NCBI GenBank assembly: GCA_050115935.1
Contig: JASFPO010000003.1
Coordinates: 1 to 41,189 of the forward strand
Direction: 5' to 3'
Length of the DNA: 41,189 nt
Source: GCA-020344715 sp050115935
Lineage (GTDB): Archaea > Thermoproteota > Bathyarchaeia > Bathyarchaeales > Bathyarchaeaceae
The translations under genes and the position numbers were made by a program. Shown in pieces: positions 1 through 8,000 of the stretch (position 1 is its first letter; each line of letters opens with the position of its first letter). The notes beneath the pieces were generated by a model. The model saw nothing but the letters and a program-made list of their open reading frames with translations, made no database searches and was not told the origin of the DNA.

Positions 1-2
1 TT

Positions 3-860
3 GGCTTTGAGACGGTGACTCGCTTCGGCGGTCTTGTCGCTTTCTTCTTATTGGCTTTGTGGCTAGGAGCAAAAGCTGCTAATCGTGCTTACAGTCTTGA
101 GCCCACTACTTTCATAGCTTCTAAGGCTAAGCCAGACAGCGCCTTCTACAAAACCGTGAAAAACCTTGGAGGCGGCAAGTCCTTCGGTACTCTTCTTGTA
201 TCGGTCTTCAAAGACTACAGTCGCAGGCTTGAAAACCTCTCGAACATAGTCTATATAATGGGCATACTTGTTCTGATGAATCTGTTTGTCGTGCCTAGTG
301 TGCCCAGTGGGCCTGATGAACCTCCATTAGGTTGGATGATGACCCAATTTATGCTTCCGATACTTGCAGTCATGGTTGCCGGTGGGGTGACCGCACAAGG
401 AAAAGAACGTCTCCTCATTTTCAAAAAAACTCCGTCTGGTGTGACGAGACTAGTCAAAGCGAGGTTGGTTCAGAGCTGGCTGGTGGTCGTTCCAATCGCA
501 GGGGTGGTGACAGCTCTCACCACAATATTAGATCCACAATCTACGTCTATTTCTTTGTTGACTAACATCGGGTTTATGATGTTGTTCATCGCAGCCACTA
601 CAGCTTTTGTTCTTGGTCTCTTCCTCTTGAATCCAGCTTTCTCGCCGAAATCGGTGAGGTTGTGGTTGAACGTTATGATCGTTCAATTTGTTACAATCGG
701 ACTGTTCGCGGTCTCTCTGTTATCTTTGATGGCAGTAGGTGCGTCGTCAGAACTGACTGGGGATATTTTGTATGTTCGATTGCTACAGACAGTCTTGAGT
801 TGGCTCGTTGGAATTGTGTCTCTATACCTTGGAAAAAGAAAACTGAACAGAATGGAATAA
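3..860 (+). CDS. ABC-type export permease, C-terminal part (truncated by the window edge)
   Basis: The reading frame is open back to the first bases, so the true start lies upstream; the GTG at 15 is internal or arbitrary. The visible ~285 residues hold about seven hydrophobic stretches (near residues 7-25, 76-96, 108-128, 150-170, 182-205, 215-242 and 258-276 counted from the GTG). A cytoplasmic loop after the third stretch reads ERLLIFKKTPSGVTRLVKAR, which is typical of ABC-2-like permeases of archaea, where a basic loop links the membrane halves. It would form the membrane channel of an ABC exporter; the ATPase gene should lie to the left. The substrate cannot be told. The family is inferred from topology and this loop, not from a catalytic motif; another polytopic membrane protein is possible. 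Confidence 0.5.
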   Translation, partial: GFETVTRFGGLVAFFLLALWLGAKAANRAYSLEPTTFIASKAKPDSAFYKTVKNLGGGKSFGTLLVSVFKDYSRRLENLSNIVYIMGILVLMNLFVVPSVPSGPDEPPLGWMMTQFMLPILAVMVAGGVTAQGKERLLIFKKTPSGVTRLVKARLVQSWLVVVPIAGVVTALTTILDPQSTSISLLTNIGFMMLFIAATTAFVLGLFLLNPAFSPKSVRLWLNVMIVQFVTIGLFAVSLLSLMAVGASSELTGDILYVRLLQTVLSWLVGIVSLYLGKRKLNRME

Positions 861-1045
861 GCTTTCAATTCAAGACATTGTCAAACGGTTGCTGAATCAA
901 TCAAGTGAGAATAGAGACCATGAGATCTGACACATTCCGAAACTCAACGAGAAGCTATTCATGAGAAAGCAAACTATAGATTTTTAGTCTTCTAAGCGTA
1001 AAGTTTAAGGGTTTAAGATGTAATTTCACTACAACGTTTACAATT

Positions 1046-1050
1046 GAGGT
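1046..1050 (+). promoter_or_regulatory. Ribosome binding site of rpo5
   Basis: GAGGT stands three bases before the ATG at 1054. It supports translation from this ATG and therefore a genuine long N-terminal domain, rather than an internal start at the C-terminal Rpo5 domain. TTTAAG sequences near 1006-1018 could serve as the TATA element. Confidence 0.5.
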
Positions 1051-1053
1051 CAA

Positions 1054-1629
1054 ATGATTTTGAGCAAAACACGCAAAACGAGAAAAACGTTTAAGCCAGC
1101 CAACGTAGAAGAGCGGAAGGCTCAGATTCTTATGAAGCTTCGCAACTACAAGCTGATTAAGCGAAAAAAAGCAAAGGATGTCGGCGGTTTTCTGGTGCTA
1201 AATGCCGAGAAGAAGAAAATGCTTATGTGGTGTTTGCCTTCTCGAGGGACAATCGGTGTTGCGTATATTAAACAGCTGATAAAGGTGATGGAAGAAGTGG
1301 AAGTAGATCTAGCTATAGTTGTAACAAGTGGCAGATATACGCAAGCAGCACGAAAACTCGCTCTAAAAGGAGGCGTAGAATTGATTCCTAGAATTTTTCC
1401 TTCATTCAACATCTTCGATCATGAATTGGTTCCTAAACACGAAATTGTCAAACCTGAAGTAAGGGAAAAGCTACTGCATGAATATAGGGTGCAACCTTAT
1501 CAGTTTCCTCATTTGTTATCTTCTGACCCGGCAGTAGTGGCTATCGGAGCTAAACCAGGTGATATTGTTAGAATCATCAGAGACAGTCCAACAGCTGGCA
1601 AGTATGTTTCCTACAGGTATGTAGTTTGA
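1054..1629 (+). CDS. rpo5: DNA-directed RNA polymerase subunit Rpo5 (RpoH/Rpb5) with a eukaryote-like N-terminal nuclease-fold domain
   Basis: The C-terminal ~70 residues are the conserved Rpo5/Rpb5 assembly domain: HELVPKH at residues 123-129, a SDP motif near 157-159, GAKPGD at 165-170 and RDSPTAGKYVSYR near 176-188. This domain anchors to the Rpo1'' jaw of RNA polymerase. Archaeal Rpo5 is usually only about 80 residues; this protein is 191. Residues ~20-118 form an extra domain that reads like a restriction-endonuclease fold of the Mrr type: GGFLVL (44-49), the strand MLMWCL (56-61), IGVAYIKQL (67-75), AIVVTSGRYT (87-96), then AARKLA and GGVELIP. In Mrr enzymes the matching places carry a catalytic Asp and a Q-x-K; here they are Leu and W-C-L, so it should be inactive. 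Eukaryotic Rpb5 has a jaw domain of the same fold class. The gene stands alone, not ahead of rpoB as is common. Confidence 0.93.
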   Translation: MILSKTRKTRKTFKPANVEERKAQILMKLRNYKLIKRKKAKDVGGFLVLNAEKKKMLMWCLPSRGTIGVAYIKQLIKVMEEVEVDLAIVVTSGRYTQAARKLALKGGVELIPRIFPSFNIFDHELVPKHEIVKPEVREKLLHEYRVQPYQFPHLLSSDPAVVAIGAKPGDIVRIIRDSPTAGKYVSYRYVV

Positions 1630-1653
1630 GGTTAAGCTCTGCAGAGTCGTTGT

Positions 1654-2229
1654 CTATTTTCTTTCTTTTGCCACCATAACTTCTGTTGCTTTTATCACGG
1701 CTTCTACGCTATCGCCTGCCTTAAGGTTTAATTCTTCTGCGGCTTCTTTCGAAATGAGCGCAGTCACGGTTGCAGGTGCTTGAATTTCAACTTTGATTTT
1801 TGCGATTACATCTCCCTTTTCCACGTGTTTGATCATGCCCTTTAATCGGTTTCTTGCACTAATTTTCAATCCTGCTGCCTCCCAATATTCTTCGTCATCC
1901 AAAATTTCGCCCACATAGCTTTCAACCCGTTTGTATTCTCTTAGGAGTTTCTCACCCTGCTTGGTAAGTTTTGCTCCGCCTCCCCCAGCTTTTCCACCTC
2001 TGTAGGTTTCGACAACTGGCTCTTGCAAAACCTTGCTTATTTTGGCTAGGTAACTCCAAACATAACGGTAAGACATTCCAGTTTTCTTAGCCGCCTTAGT
2101 GATGGATTTTTCTCGACTGATAGCTTCTAAGATTCTTGCTCCGCCCTTTCCAAGAAGAGGCGTGTCTTCGTATTCAATCCAAACTTTAGCAATTGGTCTT
2201 CGTTTCTTTTGAGTGAGCATCCTAAACAA
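1654..2229 (-). CDS. modE: ModE-type transcriptional regulator with C-terminal TOBE (Mop) domain
   Basis: Residues ~1-110 are a ModE-like winged helix-turn-helix (GKGGARILEAI, then SITKAAKKTGMSYRYVW as recognition helix, wing rich in glycine GGKAGGGG). Residues ~122-188 are one Mop/TOBE module, with SARNRLKG opening it and LKAGD-VEAVIKATEVM closing it, which binds molybdate or tungstate oxyanions in this family. The length of 191 residues suits a ModE with a single Mop unit; E. coli ModE has two. In the family, metal-bound ModE shuts down molybdate uptake or switches molybdoenzyme genes. No molybdate transporter is visible here, so its targets are elsewhere. A TATA-like box about 20 bases upstream suggests a leaderless transcript. 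Confidence 0.88.
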   Translation of the reverse strand: MFRMLTQKKRRPIAKVWIEYEDTPLLGKGGARILEAISREKSITKAAKKTGMSYRYVWSYLAKISKVLQEPVVETYRGGKAGGGGAKLTKQGEKLLREYKRVESYVGEILDDEEYWEAAGLKISARNRLKGMIKHVEKGDVIAKIKVEIQAPATVTALISKEAAEELNLKAGDSVEAVIKATEVMVAKERK

Positions 2230-2241
2230 CTATTGCAGTAC

Positions 2242-2253
2242 GGATATATTTAA
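2242..2253 (-). promoter_or_regulatory. TATA box of the ModE-type regulator
   Basis: On the minus strand this reads TTAAATATATCC, a good archaeal TATA element. It lies 13-24 bases before the ATG at 2229, which would give a leaderless or nearly leaderless mRNA. Its closeness to the start fits an absent Shine-Dalgarno sequence. Confidence 0.5.
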
Positions 2254-2356
2254 GAAAACTGAAGGATTTCTGCAAGTGAGTGCCAAGTGACGGACAGAAA
2301 TATCAGATATTTGCAATGATCGAAGATTTCTGGATTTGCATCAGCAAGCAGGTGCA

Positions 2357-3121
2357 TTATTGGGCAACGTATCCGCCGTCAACAGAGAGTGCTGTTCCAG
2401 TTACGAATGAAGAATCATGGGAGGCAAGAAATAAGATTGCCTTCGCAATCTCTTCAGGATCGCCTATCCTTCCCATCGGATGACTTTCCGCCTCTCCCTT
2501 GAGATACACATCTCCGGGAATTCCGCTTTGAACTAGGTCTTGTTCAAGCATAGGTGTCATTACAACTCCAGGACAGACACAGTTCACTCGAATTCCCTCT
2601 TTGGCATAGTCTAGAGCCATAGCCTTGGTCAACAGGACAACACCGCCTTTTGATGCGCAGTATGCGACACAGTTTGGCTCAGCGACTAAACCATCCGAAG
2701 AAGCAATGTTAACTATGACTCCATTAGTTCTCCTCAAGTGAGGCAACGCATACTTGGAGCATAGAAAGACTCCTTTGAGATTCACATCGATGACTCTATC
2801 CCAGTCAGCTTCTGCTGTGTCTTCTACAGTCCCAGTAGACAAGATTCCAGCGTTGTTAATCAAAACGTCCAAACGCCCGAACTGCTTCACCGATGTTTGA
2901 ATCATCCTCTCCGCGTCCGCCGACTTGGACACATCGCCTTGAATAAAGATCATATGTTTGAAACCCTCACTCCTGAGCTTGAGAATCGCTTCCCTTCCTT
3001 GCTTCTCAGATCTCCCACTGACTGCAACTTTTGCTCCTTCTTCAAGAAAGAGTAATGCAGTTGCATAGCCAATCCCACGAGTTCCTCCAGTGATAAGGGC
3101 AACTTTTTCATTCAACTTCAT
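2357..3121 (-). CDS. SDR-family NAD(P)-dependent oxidoreductase (FabG-like)
   Basis: Classical short-chain dehydrogenase. Seen motifs: cofactor loop TGGTRGIG near residues 12-19, NNAG near 90, the catalytic Ser in IASSDG, the YCASK catalytic pair (Y-x3-K), and the family ending with VTGTALSVDGGY. The frame runs on upstream to 3268, but the core family starts at MKLNEKVALITGG, so the ATG at 3121 was chosen; this gives 254 residues, normal for the family. The upstream extra 49 codons look non-native. It would reduce a keto group or oxidise an alcohol with NAD(P)H in the cytoplasm; the substrate cannot be told, and 3-oxoacyl reductase, sugar or steroid-type activity are all possible. No operon partner is close. 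Confidence 0.9.
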   Translation of the reverse strand: MKLNEKVALITGGTRGIGYATALLFLEEGAKVAVSGRSEKQGREAILKLRSEGFKHMIFIQGDVSKSADAERMIQTSVKQFGRLDVLINNAGILSTGTVEDTAEADWDRVIDVNLKGVFLCSKYALPHLRRTNGVIVNIASSDGLVAEPNCVAYCASKGGVVLLTKAMALDYAKEGIRVNCVCPGVVMTPMLEQDLVQSGIPGDVYLKGEAESHPMGRIGDPEEIAKAILFLASHDSSFVTGTALSVDGGYVAQ

Positions 3122-3348
3122 CAAGACTTCCCCATCATTCCATAGAAGTACACTTACTGAACCTAAGCTTTGCGCTGAAAAGAGAGTGCACCTTCTTTTC
3201 TTGAGCCTTTCAGAAATGCCAAGGAATTTCCGCATGTTAAGCAGAATGTTGAGAGCAATTGGAATCAATAGTAATTACAGACAAGAAATCCAGAGAAATG
3301 CACTAAAAGGTCTAAGAAGACAAGCATTTGTCTCGCTATCAAAAACCG

Positions 3349-3669
3349 CTATTCGGTTCGCTTGTTGGATTGCAGCCGGCTATAATGAGCAAAGATCAAT
3401 TCCCGAGCAATTGTTTCCTGACAGGCATGGCATCTTCTTTCTTCGTCTGCGTTGATTACAAGTCTGTTGTCAAAAACTGGATGAAAGTTAACAGCTCCAC
3501 ATCGGCATGGAATTTTCATGAAGCGTATGGTGTTGGAGTGACGGCTTCTTCGTTTTCCCTTTTCAAAACCTTCTTCATAGCCTTTGTCATATCCTTTTTT
3601 GTAGCCGTCTTGGAAGCCATGGCGATATCCTTTGCGTCTTGCCTCTTTTTGATCATCTGAAAAGGCCAT
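3349..3669 (-). CDS. Small glycine-repeat (GX3) protein with a C-terminal zinc-binding motif
   Basis: Residues 14-38 carry seven glycines at an exact spacing of four (G14, 18, 22, 26, 30, 34, 38), each mostly followed by Tyr or Phe, with Lys/Asp/Glu between. This resembles the GX3 repeat helix of Yae1/Lto1-type proteins. Residues 55-83 hold CRCG and CHAC, a likely zinc site. The start is well supported: AGGAGG lies seven bases upstream of the ATG, and an AT-rich element sits 30-35 bases upstream. Function is unknown. The repeat predicts a one-sided helix that packs against a partner; Yae1/Lto1 act as adaptors for an iron-sulfur ribosome-recycling ATPase in eukaryotes, but a link here is only suggestive. 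The 106-residue length and coding character look real. Confidence 0.65.
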   Translation of the reverse strand: MAFSDDQKEARRKGYRHGFQDGYKKGYDKGYEEGFEKGKRRSRHSNTIRFMKIPCRCGAVNFHPVFDNRLVINADEERRCHACQETIARELIFAHYSRLQSNKRTE

Positions 3670-3806
3670 AAAAGGCCTCCTTTCCCTCTCTTCAAAATAA
3701 AATACGTAAAACGGTTAATTATGCATTGTTGAACTTTACTTCTATATTTTTGTTATCGTATTATTTTCAAAACAGATATATGATACTCCGAAAGCTCCTT
3801 CTAGAG

Positions 3807-4415
3807 CTACTTCTGGGCTTCTCCTGTTTCTGCAGGTTTGAAATTCTGAAAACTTTCAAATATTCCTTTGAGTTGTTGCTTCAAAGCTCTTAATTCATGA
3901 CTTAAGTTAAAGTAGTCAGCGAAAAACTCGGTTGTTCTTATGACTTTGGTTCGCCCAGCTTTTTCACGAGAGATTAACCCTAAGTCTTCAAGTTGTTTGA
4001 GATGCGCGTAGGCGTGGTGTCCTCTCACATCGATGACGTGAGATTGAGGAACCGGTTGTCGATAGGCAATATACGATAGGGTTTTCAATGGACCCAGTGA
4101 AAGGAGTGGGCGAAGGGCAAGTTTTCTAACTCGAGGTGTGTGTTCTGCTTTCAATTGCAGAACGAATCGTTCATCTTCCAGTTCCAGAATTTCCAAGGAG
4201 GTGTCACGGTTTCTGTAGATCTCCATGAGCTTTCTGGCAAGTTTCCGAGTTTTGCCTTTGGAGCGGGTTCTAATGATGGAAGCCAAAGTTTTCAAGTCTA
4301 GGGGTCGACCAGCAACATAGAGTGCTGCCTCAAACAAAACTAAGTTTTGTCTTTCCTTGAAATCCAATGCTTCAGACAATTCCGACTGCTGGTCGCTCAG
4401 GTGTTGTCCCTCCAC
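3807..4415 (-). CDS. scpB: Segregation and condensation protein B (ScpB, kleisin-interacting winged helix)
   Basis: This 202-residue protein has the two winged-helix layout of ScpB: an N-terminal unit starting LVLFEAALYVAGRPLDLKTL, then LRPLLSLGPLKTLSYIAYRQPV, followed by a second unit with HLKQLEDLGLISREKAGRTK, the typical winged-helix turn. In the family a ScpB dimer embraces the central part of the kleisin ScpA and modulates the SMC ATPase. It starts with GTG at 4415 and overlaps the end of scpA by 44 bases, so translation is probably coupled. It is the last gene of the smc-scpA-scpB operon. C-terminal residues after ~180 are likely disordered. Confidence 0.88.
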   Translation of the reverse strand: MEGQHLSDQQSELSEALDFKERQNLVLFEAALYVAGRPLDLKTLASIIRTRSKGKTRKLARKLMEIYRNRDTSLEILELEDERFVLQLKAEHTPRVRKLALRPLLSLGPLKTLSYIAYRQPVPQSHVIDVRGHHAYAHLKQLEDLGLISREKAGRTKVIRTTEFFADYFNLSHELRALKQQLKGIFESFQNFKPAETGEAQK

Positions 4416-5076
4416 CGAGAGTTATGTAGATTTCGTTAAACTCTGGATCTTGCCACAGGTCTATGTCGCCAGTTTGAGCCAGAAAGAGAAGAACTATGAA
4501 AGTTTTGATCAACTCCAGCTTTTCTAAGCCTATAACAACCTTAGAAAACAGAATGGGCATGCTCTCTTTCGATAGTCGAAGTAAAAGCCGATGCAGTTTT
4601 CCCATTTGTTTCTCGATTTCCATCATATATATATCGACCGGAGGCAGAAGCTCAGACGGAGGAGGCAAAACAGGCTCGATCCGAGGTTGTCTCAAGGCGA
4701 AGACACGTTCTCCCTTGAGCACCTCGTCTAGTACTTGAAGAAGATGATGCACAGTAGTAGAGGTCATCTCATAACGAAACGGAAGAGAAAGAGCTGGAGG
4801 CAAAAAGTCAGGCTGAGCTTTGCGCGGAGGTGCCGGTGGCTCCTCAAGTTTGAGAAGAAGTTTTGACTTCATTAAATAGATTGTAGAAGAAGAATCTACA
4901 GCCATTCCTGAAGCTCTAAAATCGACTTGTCCACTTTTTTCCATCTCTTTTAGAAAGGAACCTAGCAGGAAAGCTATGTTGATGTCCCATGGCTTGATGT
5001 TGCGCAGTCTATTCAGCTCAAAGAGGATGTTCCAAGGGGGATTGAAATAGAAGGGCTTTTGAGCTTGAGATGACAT
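4372..5076 (-). CDS. scpA: Segregation and condensation protein A (ScpA, kleisin)
   Basis: The kleisin of the condensin complex. N-terminal residues 10-90 show the ScpA pattern (LFELNRLRNIKPWDINIAFL, FLKEMEKSG, DFRASGMAVDSSSTIYLMKS), which in this family binds the SMC neck. A proline-rich middle (PPAPPRK, PPALSLP, LPPPSELLPP) is the flexible ScpB-binding part. The C-terminal ~70 residues (FSKVVIGLEKLELIKTFIVLLFLAQTGDIDLWQ) form the winged helix that contacts the SMC head. The ATG overlaps the smc stop by one base (TGATG), so the genes are coupled. Length 234 is normal. It bridges two SMC heads in DNA loop handling and chromosome segregation. Confidence 0.9.
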   Translation of the reverse strand: MSSQAQKPFYFNPPWNILFELNRLRNIKPWDINIAFLLGSFLKEMEKSGQVDFRASGMAVDSSSTIYLMKSKLLLKLEEPPAPPRKAQPDFLPPALSLPFRYEMTSTTVHHLLQVLDEVLKGERVFALRQPRIEPVLPPPSELLPPVDIYMMEIEKQMGKLHRLLLRLSKESMPILFSKVVIGLEKLELIKTFIVLLFLAQTGDIDLWQDPEFNEIYITLGGGTTPERPAVGIV

Positions 5077-8000
5077 CAGTCAGTCGCCTCTTTGAAAGTT
5101 GTGGAAACCACATGGGAAACGCAGTTGCGTTCATATACTCCGTAGATCTTTGCGGCTTTGCTTGCCATTTCTGGTTTAAGAGTTACAACTATGAACTGTG
5201 ATCTGGCTGATTCTTCTGTCAGTAGTTCTCCGAGCTTTGCCACGTGAAAAGCGTCTAGATGAGCGTCCACTTCGTCGAATAGATAGAAGGAGGCAGGCAT
5301 AAGGTCTTGTATTGCAAACAGAAATGCTACGGCTGATACAGATCTCTCACCGCTACTCGCGCCGCTTATGAGAATTGGGGGTTTGTCTGGAAACTTGACA
5401 ACCATGTCCATCCCACCTTTGAAGGGCTCTTCTGGATTGTCAAGCTTCAACAAGGCTTCTCCGCCCCCTGTGATTTTTTGGAAAAATTTGCTGAACCTTT
5501 GGTTAATTTTGACGAAGGCTTCCATGAAGATGTTTCTCTTCTTTCTTTCTATTTCATCCATGAAGTCGAATATTGCTTGTCTTTCGCGTTCTAGTTCATT
5601 CATTCGTATGGATAGTTCCTTGTAACGGGATATCTGCTCCGCGTAATGGGAGAGCGCCAGCTGGTTGACCGCGCCTAATCGTTCTAGTTCTAAGCGCACA
5701 AGTTTAAGTGAGGCCTCAACCGCCTCAATTTGATCCAGTGAAACCTCCAAGGTTTGTTCGTAGCCTATCTCCTTCAGTTTCGAAAGGTGTTGTTCTAGTT
5801 GAAGTTGAAGTGTTTGCAGATTTAGATGAAGCTGATTGTACAGACGCTCCGCTTGTTCGCATGTTCTGTCTAGCCGATATAGCCGCTTGTCGATGCCGTC
5901 AATTTGATCTGTAAACTTTCTTGCCTCTTTTCGAGCTGTTAGGACCGAGTGAGATAGTTCCTCCTTGGAGCTATCCAGTTTTGCCAGCTCCTGTTCCAAA
6001 ATCACCTTTTCTGCTATGGCTTCTTTAACTTCTTCCTCAACTTTGGAGAGTTGACGCTTGACCTTTACGAGCTGAACTTTTACGTTTTTAGAGTTTATTT
6101 TGAGCACATCTTCCAGCTTTGACTTGTGAGTAGAAAGCTCTGTTTCTATGCCACCGAGCTTCTGCCTCACCTCAACGACTTCGTCTCCCAGTTTTGCTCG
6201 TTGAATCTCCATCTCTTGAATATGTGACGGATCGACTTTTCGCCTCAGCTCAGCTAATCCGCTCCTAAGCTTCTGTGTCTCCTTTGTTAATGCGTTGCGT
6301 TGAGCTTTTTGAATACCTATTTGGTCTTTTTCCTTTTCAAGTTGAACAGAAACTCTTTGGACATATCGTTCAAGACGTCCAATGTTTCGCTTTGTTAGCT
6401 TGATGCTTCTTCGTAGTCGGCCGGTTTCATTTTCTAATGTGCCTATGGTTTCAGTTAGTCTGGTAATTTCCATTTTCGTCTTGTCTATTTCTTCTTCAAA
6501 TGTGGATATATCGCCTTCTCTTCGGGTTAGGTGCTCTCGAAGAGTTCTCACGGCGTCATCTAGGCTTTTGAGAGCAGATTCACTTGGAACAAGAGAAGCA
6601 AAGTCGACAGGAGCTCGATAATAGCCGCTTTCGAGGGCACCGCCTGCTTCGTAAAGGTCTCCATTTGCTGCAACTGCCCGATGACCTTGCCGAGAAGCCA
6701 ATAATGCTGCCTTGTCATCGCTCGCCACAAGAGTATCACCAAAAACAAAAGTCACAGCTGGTTCAAACTTTCTTTGACATTTAACGAAGTTTGAGGCTGT
6801 CCCGCTAATTCCATTTATCCTTGGCGAACGTATTGATTTAACAGATAGTAATTCGCTTAGAGGAATGATCTTGATTCTTCCCAACCTCAGGCGTTTCAAC
6901 GTTTCGGTGCAGGTGAAGGCAACTTCAACATCTCGTACAACGAGGGCATCAAGCCAACCTGCGGCAGCTACTTCGACTGTTTGTCTATAGCCTCTCTCTA
7001 CCTTGATTAGGCTTCTTAGTCTGCCAAAAATGCCGGAGATGACACCGAGTTCGCTCATCTCTTCAATATTTTGCAGGGCTGCTTCTTCTCCAGCAACCGC
7101 CTCGGCAAGTTTCTTTTGAGTTTCAAACTCGACGAACGCTTCACGCGCAGAACTGGCAATCTTCCCTGCTTCAGCCATCTCTTGCTCTACGGCTTCTCTT
7201 TGCGCCATCCTTCTGTCCAAGGTTTGTTGAAGGCTTTTGAGTCTATTTTTCTGCTCTTTTTGCACTTCTGAAAGGTCGCTGAAAGATTTTTGGAGCTCCC
7301 CTAAGGTTGAAGTGAATCGCTGTTTTCGGGTGTTTAGGTCCTCGAGCCTACGGGACATAGCCCTTATCGTTTCTTGACTTCGGGCATGACTGCTTCTGAG
7401 AGAAACTAGGTTTCGATAGGCCTTGTCTAGCCTCTGCTCTGTCTCTCGCATCTTTTTGCTGTTTTGACCAAGGTTATCCCACAGTTGGGTGGTTTCATTG
7501 ATCAAGGAATCATGCTCTGTCTGTTTGGTGTTAATCTCTTTGAGCAGTCGGTTTCGCTCGCGTTGCAATTGTTTGGCGACCTGGCGAATTTCGGTCATTT
7601 CGTTTTTTATTGATTCAAGTTGTTGCAGGTGATTTTCCTTTACTTTTCTCAATCCTTCGATGCTGGCTGTGGAGGCTCCGATTTTAGTGTTAAGTTCGGT
7701 TAGTCTTGATTTGATTTCGCCTATTTTGATTTGAACTTCGAGAACTCGTGTGCTGCCTTCTTCGACCATTTCAGAGCTGAGTTTTCTCCATTCTCTTTCA
7801 ACTTGGTGCCGTTGAGATCGTAGTTGTTCTCGCATTTGCCTGGACTTTTCAACTTTGTCCTCGGCTTCGGTGTTTTTAGACTGAGAATCTTTTATCCTAT
7901 TTTCGATCTCTGCGATCTCGTGGGAGATTTTGATGGCTTCTAATCTTGTTATCTCGCTTTGGATAAAATTGTGGCGAAGCAATTGATTGCGTTCTCTTTC

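Noticed and set aside
3122..3268. Longer N-terminus of the SDR protein
   Set aside because: The extra 49 residues precede the Rossmann fold, are unlike the family and include no signal; the ATG at 3121 fits.
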